Part shown: positions 1 through 11,332 of the stretch, piece after piece
How positions within the stretch are numbered: the first letter of the stretch is position 1
Layout of the letters: each line of letters starts with the position of its first letter
Source: Pomphorhynchus laevis
Lineage: Eukaryota; Acanthocephala; Palaeacanthocephala; Echinorhynchida; Pomphorhynchidae
Length of the DNA: 64,000 nucleotides
Reading direction: 5' to 3'
NCBI GenBank assembly: GCA_012934845.2
Contig: WNNJ02000528.1
Location: 62,001 to 126,000, forward strand
The notes under the pieces: generated by a model
Told to the model about the DNA's origin: nothing
Seen by the model: the letters and a program-made list of their open reading frames with translations, nothing else
Databases searched by the model: none
Program-made: the position numbers and the translations under genes

Positions 1-15
1 ACGAGTACTCTGCAT

Positions 16-1290
16 TGTGATAGATTAGTTGGATTGGGGGATTTCTTACCTAGACAGAGCTACTGCAGGAAAGTTGCCCTTCCGGCTACCAGCCCCGCCC
101 AGGGTAGGCACTTGCCCCTGGGCAACGTATTCATTTCCCCGGTTGTTAGACTTCGCCTTAATCATCTTTCATAGCTTTAGAGGGGGACTACTGAATTGGA
201 CGAAGCCCCACTCTTTTTGGATGTTGCCCCAACAGAGCAGACTGGAATTGGCGGAGGCTGGAATAGAGCCGAGAGAAGTGACTGGACAAGCTGTTCTGTC
301 TGCTTCTTAGTTTCCGCACGGTTGAGGTCCAGTAACTTTATCAGCTCAGAATTCGTTATGCTTCTCGAGCTACTAAGGGCCGAAGAGGCCGCTGCATCTT
401 CAAATGATTTAGTGATCTTGGAGGCTGAAGTAGATAACTTATTTTGGTACTGTTTGAAAGTCACGCATTTTCGGCCTCATGCCGGATGTGGCCCACCGCA
501 ATTTGAGCAAGCACATTGGACAGAGCACGTTTTCCCCGCTGCAGTATTAAGACAGGAAGATGAGCCACACACCACATGTAGCAGGGAGGGAGCAACTGGA
601 ATCCCAGTGCCCACACTTATGACACCTGCTACAGTGGTGGTGGGTGTATTCTTCTTTGATCACAATTCTGAAACGTAGATTGAACCCCATAAAAGGGTCA
701 GGAACTTTTCTCCAAAAGTTCCGCCTGCCCCAAGGCAGCCGTGAAACCAATGTTAAGCAGAAAACCGTACCTACACAACAGGGGCGGACGTTGTATAACT
801 TGTACAAATTTTTTAACAGCTTGATGTCTTCCTCATCAAGATGGGAAGGTACATTCGTAATCTTTAGGGATGCCAGAATAGGCTTACACTCAAAAGATGC
901 GATATCTGTAAAGTGCTTGTCAAAAAATTTATTGTAACTCACCAGGATGTCCTGGGATGTAAAAGATATTCGTATACCAAGTTCGTTATAGCGGATTGAA
1001 TTATATATCACTTTATTATTTAGAGTGGATGTAAAATCACGTAGAAAACAATTAAAGAGCATATGCCTCTCTAGAGGCTTTTTAGCGTTATAATCCCCAA
1101 ATTTACCATTTTGGGGATAGGGGAAGTAATTCCCTGTCAATAGGAACAATCGAAACGTTACTTACATTTGTACCAGGTTGAATAGGGCTAGTTGTTACCT
1201 TTTTGTCGTCTGAATAACTGGAATTCGCTATCATTTTTGCTGGAAAATCGTTTTTATTTGAAGCACCGACGTGCAACTCAACGCTCATTT
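16..1290 (-). mobile_element. LINE family A, ORF1 region (5' part of element)
   Basis: The minus strand reads as a gag-like ORF1 from about 1288 down to about 30. The protein shows a conserved block (YGIRISF-like, then KPxxASLKxxN and YNVRP) and a zinc knuckle of the CX2CX4HX4C type near 600-640 (CSRCHKCGHWDSSC), followed by further Cys pairs and a Ser/Lys-rich coiled-coil-like tail near 177-464. The same blocks recur at 24586-25023, so this is a family and not a chance frame. The sequence is split between frames, so this copy is decayed. At 13-15 a minus-strand ATG starts MQSTR, matching the ORF2 start of the related copy at 54110-57015 (MQSSQ), so ORF2 should continue beyond the left edge. 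ORF1 binds element RNA in such LINEs. Assignment to a Jockey-like group is inference. Confidence 0.72.
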
Positions 1291-1307
1291 TTGAACAGTA
1301 AATTGCT

Positions 1308-2690
1308 ATTTCAAAACACTGATTTTATCTAACTTGTTAAACAAACTCAAAACATTTGAATAGAGTATGTAAAGGCCAGCTGTGGTAGATGTACCGGGAA
1401 ACTTGTGGACATTTGATTTTTGAGAATTTATACAATCGAACAACGAGGATAATTCCGGATGATTGACCTTTAGTAGCGAGTTACAGAGTCTACAGTTGAG
1501 TTGAAATGCGTGCGACACAGAGACACTCGATATCCTGTAACGAAATGTCTCGAGAGCTGTTGACAAAAAATCGAGTGCAGACTCTGCATCGCACAACCTG
1601 AAAATTTCGGATTGTAAGATTTTCTTCACAATTCATTCGACGCTCGACCATCTCACGTTTGGGAGTAAACAACTGTTTTCTGTCCTCTGGAGATAAATCT
1701 TTCAAAAGACATACTCAAACCTCTTAGAAGATGACTGTTTCGTAGTATAAGTGAACTTATGGTGGGGGCAAGAACAACTTTGAGTAAACGCGGTCGACTT
1801 TCTGATTCTTTTTTACCGAGGCGAAATAAATTTACTACACGCAAATCCTTTCGAACTGTGGCAGAGCAGTTTTGCAAAACACATCAGAGAAATGGTTTAA
1901 CTGCATTGACTTCATGCTGAATACGTAAGTCATTGTTAACGGCAGATGACTCAATGAGGTTTGCAATAAGCACACAGTGAGCCCTATCAGAGAGTGTGCG
2001 CAAAGAAGGGTTAGAATTAGAAGGAACTCTCTCACTATTATGAGCGGTATTCTGTGAGGAAGATGGCAAGATAGAAGTCAGCTGTAAATTTGGGCGGTGT
2101 GACGTAGAACTGGCATCAGCTGAGCTAAATTTACAAGGGACCCAATACCACGTAGATTATCTGATGATGACTTAGAAATGTAATGAGGGGTAGAAATGTA
2201 AGGTGATTTATCTGATACGATTAAAGAAATACTGGGTTGCAAATGGTTAATGGCAGTAACATCAGAAGATTGAGCTCATTGATTGGGCAAAATTGAAGGA
2301 TGTATAGTAATACCTGTAGAAGAGATGGGAGATTTGGCATTATAGAGGCAATCGAATGCGGAAGAATTGGGCATCAAGGTTGAAACTTATTACAAGACGA
2401 AGTGGCATGAGTGGACATCGCTGCATTGCCAGATAGTTTCAATATATTTGTCTCGAGACTCTCTATTTCACTCTTCATCGTATTTATCATCTTAGCAGAA
2501 CAGTAGTCACAGTAGAATTCGTTGTCTGCAAGGCAAGATGCCTGGGATTATGAAGTCCAAATACTTACCCACGTGTGACAATCATTGTTTGAGCAAAAGA
2601 CTTATTGTTCAGATACATTGGAAACATCTCTAACATCAGTGTTGGACGCGACATGGTTGGAAACTTGAGACTTTTGTTTTTTCCGACCCA
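1308..2690 (-). mobile_element. LINE family H, decayed ORF1 and start of ORF2
   Basis: Minus-strand pieces read in order as a CR1-like ORF1. A start MGRKKQKSQ lies near 2690. A PHD-like Cys/His cluster (C-x4-CHTW ... C ... FYCDYC) lies near 2490-2600. An RRM-like block (SDRAHCVLI near 2000, then RLGKKESESRPRLLKVV near 1800) and a C-terminal block (LSPEDRKQL, MNCEENLTI, near 1640-1700) follow. The last part (YILYSNVLSLFNKLDKI, near 1320-1370) is the typical first strand of an APE endonuclease ORF2. Several stops and frame changes are present. The copy ends where the family A element begins, at about 1300, so A probably interrupted it or the two were joined later. Confidence 0.62.
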
Positions 2691-2939
2691 TTTGTATATA
2701 GTCGTTTGATTCGTGAACGTCGGTCGTAAATCGGTTCGTCTCGTATCGGTTTCTTGTTGCTCAGTGCTTTGATTGTATGTATATTATATTGTGTGTTAAA
2801 GTTCTTAAAATTTGTTGTTCTCCTTGAATTTATTTGTTGGATTTGCTGTAACGTTGTAGTACCAGTTGACACATAACAACTGCATCTTTTAGAGATCGAG
2901 AGTTAGTGCAGGCTAGCTCGTATATGAAAGAAAGCTCCT

Positions 2940-3479
2940 TTATTCGGGACATTTTGGCAATCGGAATAGGTTTGGCTTCCATCTGATCACCTCATCAAAC
3001 ATTTCATCAGTCATATCCTCAAAATCATTTAGTGCACGGGTGGGCCCGTTATGAGTTGCATTGTGTCGTTGCACGCCATTTATCATATGTGCTTTTGGTG
3101 AATCAGATGATGATGTTCTGTAGAGCGCACATTCAACTGACAACTCATCATAAATTTGTGTGGGGTCAAGTTGTGCTCCGTTGTAAGTTGCGAAATTTGA
3201 CCCAAATGTGTTCAATCCTGGTAAATACACATGGTTGGCCAATCTGTTTCCGCAGTTTTGGGTTCCGCAGTGAATGCATGGTTTATGAGCCTTAACACAC
3301 TTGCAACCACGAACTTTGTCCTGATTCTCATTACAAGAGCAACACTGCACGATATTTGAAGGTTTGCCACTTGTCATTAGCGAAAAATCGTGTAAATATT
3401 CGATGATTGTCGTCGATGGTTGTCGCCGATGTCGATAGTTGTTGTCGATGTCGATGGTTGTCGTCGATATGGTTGTCAT
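2940..3479 (-). mobile_element. LINE family E, 5' fragment with Cys-rich finger
   Basis: A 179-codon minus-strand frame holds CCSCNENQ, CKCVKAHKPCIHC and CGNRL in order, near residues 48-78, then a long linker, then EVIRWKPNLFRLP at the end. The same order (CCTCNGP, CRCAKNRTTCTNC, CGNRSQ, then EVVCQWRPNHLCLP) is found at 41725-42198 at the start of the longer family E element, so this is its 5' end. A native start may be MTSGKPSN near 3378; residues before it come from a simple repeat. Function is inferred as nucleic-acid binding. The rest of the element is missing. Confidence 0.6.
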
Positions 3480-3496
3480 CGATGTCGATGGTTGTC
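3398..3496. repeat. Imperfect GATGTCGATGGTTGTC minisatellite
   Basis: About 100 bp made of imperfect 9- to 16-bp units built from GTCGATG and GTTGTC. On the minus strand it extends the open frame of the neighbouring family E fragment by low-complexity residues, so codons before MTSGKPSN should not be trusted. Confidence 0.7.
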
Positions 3497-3655
3497 GTAT
3501 ACAATTGTGTATATTTTATTGTAATTAGTTATAACTGTATGTTATTTATCTCTAAAACTGTTTTTGTTCAATTAATAATGGTATTAATGAAGAGTGAATT
3601 CGCTTCATCATCGGATGCCCCTACGTCTTTCGACAACGCGCCCTTGTGGCTTTGA

Positions 3656-4140
3656 CGTGTGCTTACAGAGAAGTCAATAGAGAGTGCATGCTCGAGGTTT
3701 GAACCCCGTACGTAGAGTTTGCAATGCACACGCCTCCACCATGGTATTAATAATAATGGTATTATTAATATGGTATTAATACTAATTTTTTTATTAGTAT
3801 CATAAATATTATTACATTAATATAGGTTACCGCAAATGGGTCTTAATTTACAATTTTAAAGAAAAAAACCTCACCACGCCATTTTTAATATTCAAAAAGT
3901 CACTAAATTATTCTTTCTAGATTAAGCATAAATCCCTTTGAGGACGATTTATAGCTGATCGAGTTCCACGGACACATCGAGAAGTCATCTTTGCCGGGAT
4001 AACGCTGATGCCACTACGTAATCTCGTTATTTCATCGTTGTATGAGCTGTTATGACTCCTTGCCAGGCAGCTCGCGATTCTCTTTAACAGTAATAATGGT
4101 ATTAATAATAATGGTATAGGATCCATTATTATTAATATTC
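3656..4140. repeat. AT-rich spacer with AATAATGGTATT-type repeats
   Basis: No gene is seen here. Units of AATAATGGTATT cluster at 3740-3775 and 4088-4120. The motif AATAATGGTATAGGATCCAT near 4107 recurs almost unchanged near 11500, beyond the 3' end of the second family G element. These may be variable 3' tails of LINEs. Confidence 0.45.
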
Positions 4141-4255
4141 TGAGAAATTTTATTTTCCTCACTTCCGCTTGTAAGCGATGGAGGTAGAAAATACAGTCAA
4201 TTTATATACAAAAATGTCAGCTTATTATTGTACTTATCGAGCTAGTCGTCATCCA

Positions 4256-6870
4256 TCACGAGGACGAAAAGTGTACAGAAGTTGTGGGAACGTTACGAAA
4301 TGACGATATCGAATCTACTTTGCGCAAACTCCATGTAGAAAGAACTGAACATGAAAACAGATGGAGAAGGTCACAACATGAAAGTCCACAGAAACGACAG
4401 TAACAGTCAGAATTTCTTGAATGACAAGGCAACCTGATCATACAAAATTTGTCATGGTAACCATGAGTAGATATTCTCCAAACAAGCGGTCGGTTTGCAT
4501 TAAATGGCATTTTCCAATTATTCTGAAGAAATACCGGAGTGCAATAAATAGCAGGATCAAGTTTTGCAACAGTAATCTGCGTATTGCTGAGATGGATCGA
4601 GAGTGCCGGTGTTATAGGCAGATTAAACGAATTTGCAAAGGTATACGCACACGATGAGAGTTGAGATAACGCTGACACTAATGTCGAAGAGGTCATGGGT
4701 GAGAGCCCTGTGATACGTTTAATATACCTCCATTGAAGCGAATCAAATTTGCGGAAATTAGCAGTAGTAAGATCAAGCCAGATCGCCTGAATACCATATG
4801 TCAATATAGGAAGGATCATCACCTTAAAGAATTTTAGGGCACCGTCGAAGGACAAATTACCTATGTTTCTGAAGGAATACATTCTTTCAGTTGCCTTGAC
4901 ACACTTGTTGGAAATATGTTTCGAGAATGTCCATTTCGAATTTAAAACAATACCAAGGTAGGAATACTCACAACAAAATTCAAAATTGCTATTTCGATAT
5001 TGCAATGAGTCATCACCGCGTAGACGGCCACCCTTCCTGAATTTTATAGCTCGGGACTTATCTAGATTTACCACTATAAAATTTTGTGTGCAGTAGGTAT
5101 CTAGACGATTCAATGACATTGTTGCTGAATCAATATCATGAGAAAGTATGACTAAATCATCTGCATACATTATGCAGCTGGATCTACCGCTTTGACAAAC
5201 AAAGAAGGGAAGGTCACTAACGAATAGCGTGAAAAGCAGCGGGCTTAAAGGATCCCCTTGTAACACCCCTCGATTTTGGATCAAGTGTTGTGACAATTGC
5301 AGTCCATCCGAAATACGAATTTCATTAGGCGACAATATGGCTGCAAGTAGTTTTAACATTGGACCGCGTATGTGAAACTCGAAATGAAGCTTGCTTAGTA
5401 AGAGAGACCGATTCACAGAGTCAAACGCCTTTGTAAAATCAATAAATAACGCATACATGCATGAATTTGCTGCGAAACGCTGTTTTACCCTTTCTCTTAA
5501 AGTAGAAATCGCCCCAACTGTAGATCTACCTGGTCGAAATCCATATTGTTCATTCGCTATACGTGAACCACATGATCGCATAATACGACGGTGAACTAGC
5601 GAACTCAATAGTTTATAGGCATGATTTGTTAAGGCTATTCCTCGATAAGAGTTCGTAGATAAAGGATCTGTTTTGCCTTTATACATAACTTTTATGGTCG
5701 CTTCTTTCCAGGACTTAGGAATAGGACATCCAAACAGAATAGAATTGTAAAGCCCCAACCAGAATGGCTCTAATATATGTAGAGACTGTTTGATATGCTC
5801 TATGCATAACCCATCAGGGCCAACCGCCTTTCTTATCGATATAGAAAATACACAAGCTCTTAACTCCTGAAGAGTAAATGGAGAATTTAAGATCTGATCA
5901 ATGTCATGATTTATTTCCGTAAAGGAGAATTGTGAAAGTAATAAAGGATACGAAGAAGAAACATATTCATTCAAGGGATCGTACAAAACAGCCCTGAAAT
6001 GATTTTCCCACTTATCAAGAGGAATCTTAGATGATAATGCAAGTTGTCTAACTTTCAACTTCCAAGGGTATATTTCTGCATCCTTTAAAATACGTTGTTC
6101 TTCGGTCTTAAAATGCTTGTCTTTCAAACAATTAATAGAAGATCGATAGATCAACTTTAAGTCCCTATATTCCTTACTTTCGCGTGCTCTGAATGTCGGA
6201 AGTTTATGCATAGCAATGAGTTTACTACGAAGTTGACGCAAATACAGAGGAATTTTGAATGGTGAGCACGTCGGTTTCTGAGTAGATGCAAAGCAACATT
6301 CTAAGAGTGTATCTCGAACTTCGAGGTACCTCGAACCATCAGTACCAAGCAAATTAGTTGTAAGCGATGATAATCTAGGGTTTCTTAGATCTAGTCTACG
6401 ACTCCGCTGTGAGATCGACTGTACGAGTGATGACGTCATCACATCATCAAGAATGAGCTTGAAAATGACTGGCTTATGTTTTCTGCGTAAAGACCATTTG
6501 CTTTCTAGGCATAGGCGAGCTGATGTTACTTTGCAGTTTGTAAACAAAATATCTATACAACTTCTTCCCCGATCACTTTCGTAGGACCAACCCTCACTAG
6601 GGTAGCTAAGCTGAATGCCGTACGGAGTTAACGAATTGACAATGTGCTTTATTTTATCCGACAATGTTTCGAGAATGTTGGTCTTCACCGCGACACCATG
6701 TTCAAGTCATATAGGAGTAGATGGACAGAGAGGTGACGATTCCATGGTTGAAGAAGGGTCTTCACCTCGCAGCTCAACGTGGGAGATTTCCGAACTAATC
6801 GGATTATGAGGAACAATATGAACTTGAACAATTCTGTTTTGTCGAATTCGAAACGATTTTTGTGGCTCAT
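4256..6870 (-). mobile_element. LINE family G, copy 1 (5' truncated ORF2)
   Basis: A continuous 810-codon frame (6688-4256) with no stop. It opens inside the APE endonuclease (EGWSYE, SCIDILFTN, RRKHKPVI carry the late EN motifs). The reverse transcriptase follows: RKAVGPDGLCIEHI, YRGIALTNHAYKLL, GFRPGRSTV, FIDFTKAFDSVNRSLL (motif A), NRGVLQGDPLSPLLFTLF (motif B), MYADDLVIL (motif C). It ends in a Cys/His tail CYCRFCGLSCCDLLHLFSC. ORF1 and the start of EN are missing. About half the residues match the + strand copy at 7279-11500, so the two are old relatives lying head to head. The uninterrupted frame suggests a fairly young copy. The clade is not assigned. Confidence 0.88.
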
Positions 6871-6882
6871 CGATCCTACGCT

Positions 6883-6941
6883 TAATAAGCTCGGCGCGAA
6901 GAGCTTATTATTATTAATATTATTATTAATAATAATAAGCT
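6883..6941. repeat. Alternating inverted repeat at the head-to-head LINE junction
   Basis: TAATAAGCTC (6883-6892) is followed after 8 nt by its reverse complement GAGCTTATTA (6901-6910). That second arm also begins a perfect 17-bp palindrome (6902-6918 against 6925-6941, loop ATTATT). The same short word is thus copied three times in alternating orientation exactly where the minus-strand element ends. Confidence 0.85.
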
Positions 6942-6976
6942 GCTAACAAATAAATATTTACAATAAATAACATACA

Positions 6977-7223
6977 GACTGCGTTTCAGAGGACTGCGTT
7001 TCAGAGGACTGCGTTTCAGAGGACTGCGTTTCAGAGGACTGCGTTTCAGAGGACTGCGTTTCAGAGGACTGCGTTTCAGAGGACTGCGTTTCAGAGGACT
7101 GCGTTTCAGAGGACTGCGTTTCAGAGGACTGCGTTTCAGAGGACTGCGTTTCAGAGGACTGCGTTTCAGAGGACTGCGTTTCAGAGGACTGCGTTTCAGA
7201 GGACTGCGTTTCAGAGGACTGCG
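6977..7223. repeat. 15-bp tandem repeat array, 16 units
   Basis: GACTGCGTTTCAGAG is repeated 16 times without visible change (6977-7216) plus a partial unit. Near-identical 18-bp direct repeats (ACAATAAATAACATACA) flank it at about 6960 and 7259, and a hairpin with arms CGTCGGC and GCCGACG follows (7222-7246). Because 15 is a multiple of 3, two minus-strand frames stay open (QSSET and PLKRS repeats), but these are by-products. It separates two family G elements pointing away from each other and may be a 5' UTR repeat of one of them. Confidence 0.93.
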
Positions 7224-7394
7224 TCGGCTCGCTCTGCTCGCCGACGTAAAGAAATAACATACAATAAATAACATACAACCGGAAGAATATCAGCGACGCA
7301 AGCAAGCGATTCAATCGAACGACTACTATAGAACAAGGCTCGCGCTTCAATCGACTTTCATAAAGATAGAAGGCTTACAGCTCAAATCTAGAAA

Positions 7395-8468
7395 ATGAGT
7401 TCTACGAGATGCTGTGCTTGCAATGGGCCGCATGCGGTGTGTAAAAACTGCAGTTGCGTAAGAGCAGGTAGGCAATGCCGAGACTGCTTTCCGGGCAGCA
7501 GATGTTCTAATAAAAATAATGATCTTTCTCATAACAAGCTTTTGTACCCTACGTCCACATCTCAACGAGATTCTGTAAATATAGTATCTACAGCAGACAT
7601 ATTGCAGAGTAACTCAGCTGATTTTGTAACTCTTGATATGGAATGTTCAACATTGGATTGTGTTCTGCGGTCGTTTGTTAAGGTTCCTAGAAGCGTTCAG
7701 CGCGATTTCTTCAAACGCGACTTCCTTTGTGGATTGTGCTCCGCTAATCGTCTGTCAGAATTAAACAATGTCTTTGAGAAAACTAAATCTGAGACAAAAG
7801 GTTTGCATAAAGAGATAGATGAATTGCGAGGATCGATACATGTCTTATCGACAAAAATAGGTAGTAATTCTAACGTGATTAGTACAATTGGAGTAAATCA
7901 ATAGCCCTCATTCGCTAACGTTTTGAAACGCGTAGTTACTCGTTCGGTTTTGACTACTTCCCAACTGAGCAAAGAATCTTCTCCCTTGGAGATTTTGCAA
8001 GTAGCTGAGAGAAACGCGAGACGTTCAGCCAATGTCATCATACGGGGTTTACCAATATCCGAAACGGAAGAGAAAAATATGCGAGAATTGATTTCAGAAA
8101 TAGGTGTTCAAATTGATAATGTTCCTTTACGAATGCGTCGCTTCACCTCTCGTAAAAGTGATTCTCCTCCTTGGCTCCTTCTCACTACTAACGATTTTGT
8201 CTCCTCAATGATTCTCAAAAATAGCAGTCGATTAAAGAATAGTGAACGCTTCAATCGTGTATTCATTCATCCTGATCTCTCAACTGTAGAACAGAAGGCC
8301 CGAAAGGCACTTGTTGAACAGCTTAAGGAGGCTAGAGCTAAGAATCCTACTGAGCGTTATTTTATTCGTAATAATAGAGTTGTTCGTATTGGAGGGATGC
8401 GTAAAGGGTGTAGCATAGTGTCTCAAATTGATCGCGGGGTAGATCCAACAAGTAACTGCAATACATGA
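7395..8468 (+). pseudogene. Family G ORF1 protein: Cys-rich finger plus RRM-like domain
   Basis: One frame of 357 codons, interrupted by a single TAG at 7902-7904. The N-terminus has CCACNGPHAVCKNCSCVRAG followed by CRDC and CSN, a compact Cys-rich finger also found in family E. The middle (about residues 110-165) is a possible coiled coil (ELNNVFEKTKSETKGLHKEI). The C-terminal half (ANVIIRGLPISETEE, MRRFTSRKSDSPPWLLL, FIHPDLSTVEQKARKALVEQL, YFIRNNRVVRIGG) has the layout of the RRM-like ORF1 domain of CR1/L2-type LINEs. By analogy it binds element RNA. The ATG at 7395 has Cys codons immediately after it, which supports this start. Confidence 0.75.
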
Positions 8469-11332
8469 CTAGCACCGACCGAACTTCTTCCAACTCAAAG
8501 GGTTTGTACCGAACCGTGTTCTGATTCATCTTGTGTGGTTCGTACCAAATCATGCTCTGATATTATGTGCTTACGTCGACTTTTGCTTTTCAATGTTGAA
8601 GGTATTGAAACACTTTTGAGGGAAGGTTTCGGTACGTATATCTCATCTTTTGATGTGGTTGTTCTACTTGAAACATTCGCATCTTCTTCTGTTTCGTTAG
8701 ATGCATTTTATACATTCGAAGTTTTGGCTACCCTGGGTGATCGTGGTCGACCTCGTGGAGGTGTTCTTCTAGCAGTTAATTATTTATTTCGAGACTGGTC
8801 TTGCAAGACTACTGAAAACACTGTGTTCCTAGACTCGCCAAACTTAGTTATAATTGCGTGCTATTTCAACCCGTCCTTGAATGCGTGTGTTGTTATAAGT
8901 GAGCTGTCCGAACTTCTCGAGGATGTTCCTTCCGATAAACCATTTATTATAGCCGGTGACTTTAACGCGAATTTTAGCAAATATTCTCTTAAACTAGAGC
9001 TACTAATAGAGTTCTTCGCTTAACACAATCTAATTCTTCATGCCCCGATTGAAGGTTGGACATATGAAGTTGGTCAATCAAGAAGTTGTCTCGATTTAAT
9101 CTTTACTAACACGGGTGTTCATAACATGTGCTTAGATTTTGAGTCCGTATGGATGCTACGTCGAAAACATAAGCCAGTTATATGCATATTTGACGGTCTT
9201 CTGGATTATCCTAGTAATTTTCTTCCTACACAGCACTCAAGTAGAAGGATATTTATCGATGCTCTCGATTCGAGCGCATTAGAGACCGCTAAGCATTTTG
9301 TAAATGATGGCCGAATTTCGGCGAGTTACTCGTTGGTTCGCGATGTTCTTCTATCTTCGTGTAGACATAGTTCCCCATCTTCCCGTCCTTTGTTTAAATT
9401 ACCATGCTACTTGAAACGATTGCAGAAAATATTACTCTCTTTTTACAAGACAAATGAGTTTGCTCTCTCGAGGAAAGATTTTGAAAACCTGCGAGCGTTT
9501 TACTCTAGTGGTGTGAAGCAATTTAAGTTGAGGATCTTATTTATTAGAGAGCGCAGATTGCTTATCAAGGCTGAGACTGCTCCGTGGCTCGTGCGTGCTC
9601 AATCCTGTAAACTTGCTTCTCGTATACCTTTGAATAGGTGGCACCGCCACTTTGTAGAGATTCTAACTGACGACACTCCTTCGTATTTCAATCACCCAAA
9701 TTGTCAAATCTTTTGTCATCTTATTGATACTGATCCGCTTAACTCATCGTTTACCGTAGATGAAATTGAATATTGTCTCCTCCATATGTCTGCTAGAAAA
9801 GCGGCAGGTATTGATCAATTGTGCGTTGAACATATCAGGCTGTCTTTCAACTTACTCGCTAACTATTGGGTCTCTTTCTTCAATGCAATTCTTAGGGGAC
9901 AACCCATGCCTCTCGAGTGGCGCGATGGCATCATTAAAGTACTCTACAAGGGTTCAGGGGACCCATTATGCCAAGACTCTTATAGAGGAATAGCGCTATT
10001 AAATCATTCATATAAACTGCTCTCGAATCTTATGTCCTTGCGTTTGGTACGGTTGCGTAGCGCTCTTCTACCCGCTGAACAGCATGGGTTTTGAAAAGGT
10101 CATTCCACTTCTAGTGCTCTTTTAATTCTAAGGTCGCATGTTCTTGATACTTTTCTTAGACACTCTTCGTTGTATTCAGTCTTTGTCGATTTCGCTAAAG
10201 CGTTTGACTCGATTGAAAGATCTATGTTATTGACAAAGCTTCACGATAAGGTTAATGTCCACAGCGATTTCCTATTTCTACTCGAAAGAGTTCTACGTCC
10301 CAGTTCTTTACGACTATTCGACGGGGTAAATTATTCAGAATCGCTCATTGCTAGTCGCGGGGTCCAGCAAGGTGACCCACTCAGCCCACTTTTATTTGCA
10401 TTTTTCATGATGGACCTACCAGATTATATTCGTTCTGCCGTGCCTGATGTGTGGTCTATATTGTATGCTGACGATCTCGCCTTAATTACTCTCAATAAGA
10501 ACGCGGCTCAATCGGCCATCTCAGCACTTGTGAAGTATTGTGATTCTAATAGACTAACGATTAATATCGCGAAAACCAAGATTGTGAAATTTAGGAAGGG
10601 TGGTCCACGTTGTCGAGATGATGTTCTGTTTATCGGGAATATTCCTTTAGAGTTTGTTACTAGCTACAAATATCTCGGTTTTTTGCTCACTTCACGATGG
10701 TCCTTTAGAGCTCATCTACTGAAACAGTCATCGAGAGTGATAACTTCAGCTTACGCAGCTTCCAGGCTTGGTTCGCTTTCGTATGATGGAGCGATTAGGT
10801 ATTTTGATGTAATGCTTCTTCCAATATTGAGTTACGGGCTTCGATGTATCTGGTCGGATTTAACAACGACCGACTTTCAAATGATTGATAAGTGTTTCTG
10901 GCGTTTTCTAAAGCGAATTGTTGGTGTTTCTCCGAAGTCTTCGTCAACAGCCGTTGCTGTTCTCAGTAGATCTTTCCACTCTCAATAAAATTACGAAGAA
11001 TGTTTAATTTAGATGAAACTGATAGCTATTTAACGAGCCTACATCTCTTCAATTCCAAGGTTGCGAAATTAGATCCCGATATATACAGTTCTCCCGCTTA
11101 CACGCAATCGGCTTGGAGGAACCCTAATTATATTAAGCGGCCGCTTATTTGGCGTTTGTCCTTAGACGGATACCACAGTAAATTTTGCTCAATTCGGCTT
11201 CCTTTTCATTCTCGCTGCTCGAATTGCTTTTGCCGATTTTGCTCGCAACAGTGCTCTGAGTTGCTACATGTTTTCAACTGCTCGTTTTTGTCATCTATGC
11301 CATTGAAACAGATTGATCAAGGGCTTTTGTAA
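8465..11332 (+). pseudogene. Family G ORF2 protein: APE endonuclease and reverse transcriptase
   Basis: ORF2 begins with the ATG that overlaps the ORF1 stop. APE motifs: FNVEGIE and VVLLET near 8600-8680, FIIAGDFNANF near 8945, SCLDLIFTN near 9090, RRKHKPVI near 9160. RT motifs: RKAAGIDQLCVEHI near 9795, YRGIALLNHSYKLL near 9985, FVDFAKAFDSIERSML near 10185, SRGVQQGDPLSPLLFAFF near 10355, LYADDLALI near 10465. The C-terminal Cys/His motif CFCRFCSQQCSELLHVFNC lies near 11225. Breaks lie between 8465 and 8535, near 9021, near 10092 and near 10986, so the protein is not made whole. It would nick and reverse-transcribe at the target. Confidence 0.85.

Noticed and set aside
3675-3735. tRNA or SINE B box (GGTTTGAACCCC)
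   Set aside because: No matching A box, acceptor stem or cloverleaf could be drawn around it.
6977-7223. CRISPR-like regular array
   Set aside because: Units are contiguous with no spacers, and the DNA is eukaryotic.
6882-7350. Two 130-codon minus-strand frames with QSSET and PLKRS repeats
   Set aside because: They are read-through of the 15-bp tandem array in two phases, with no other protein features.
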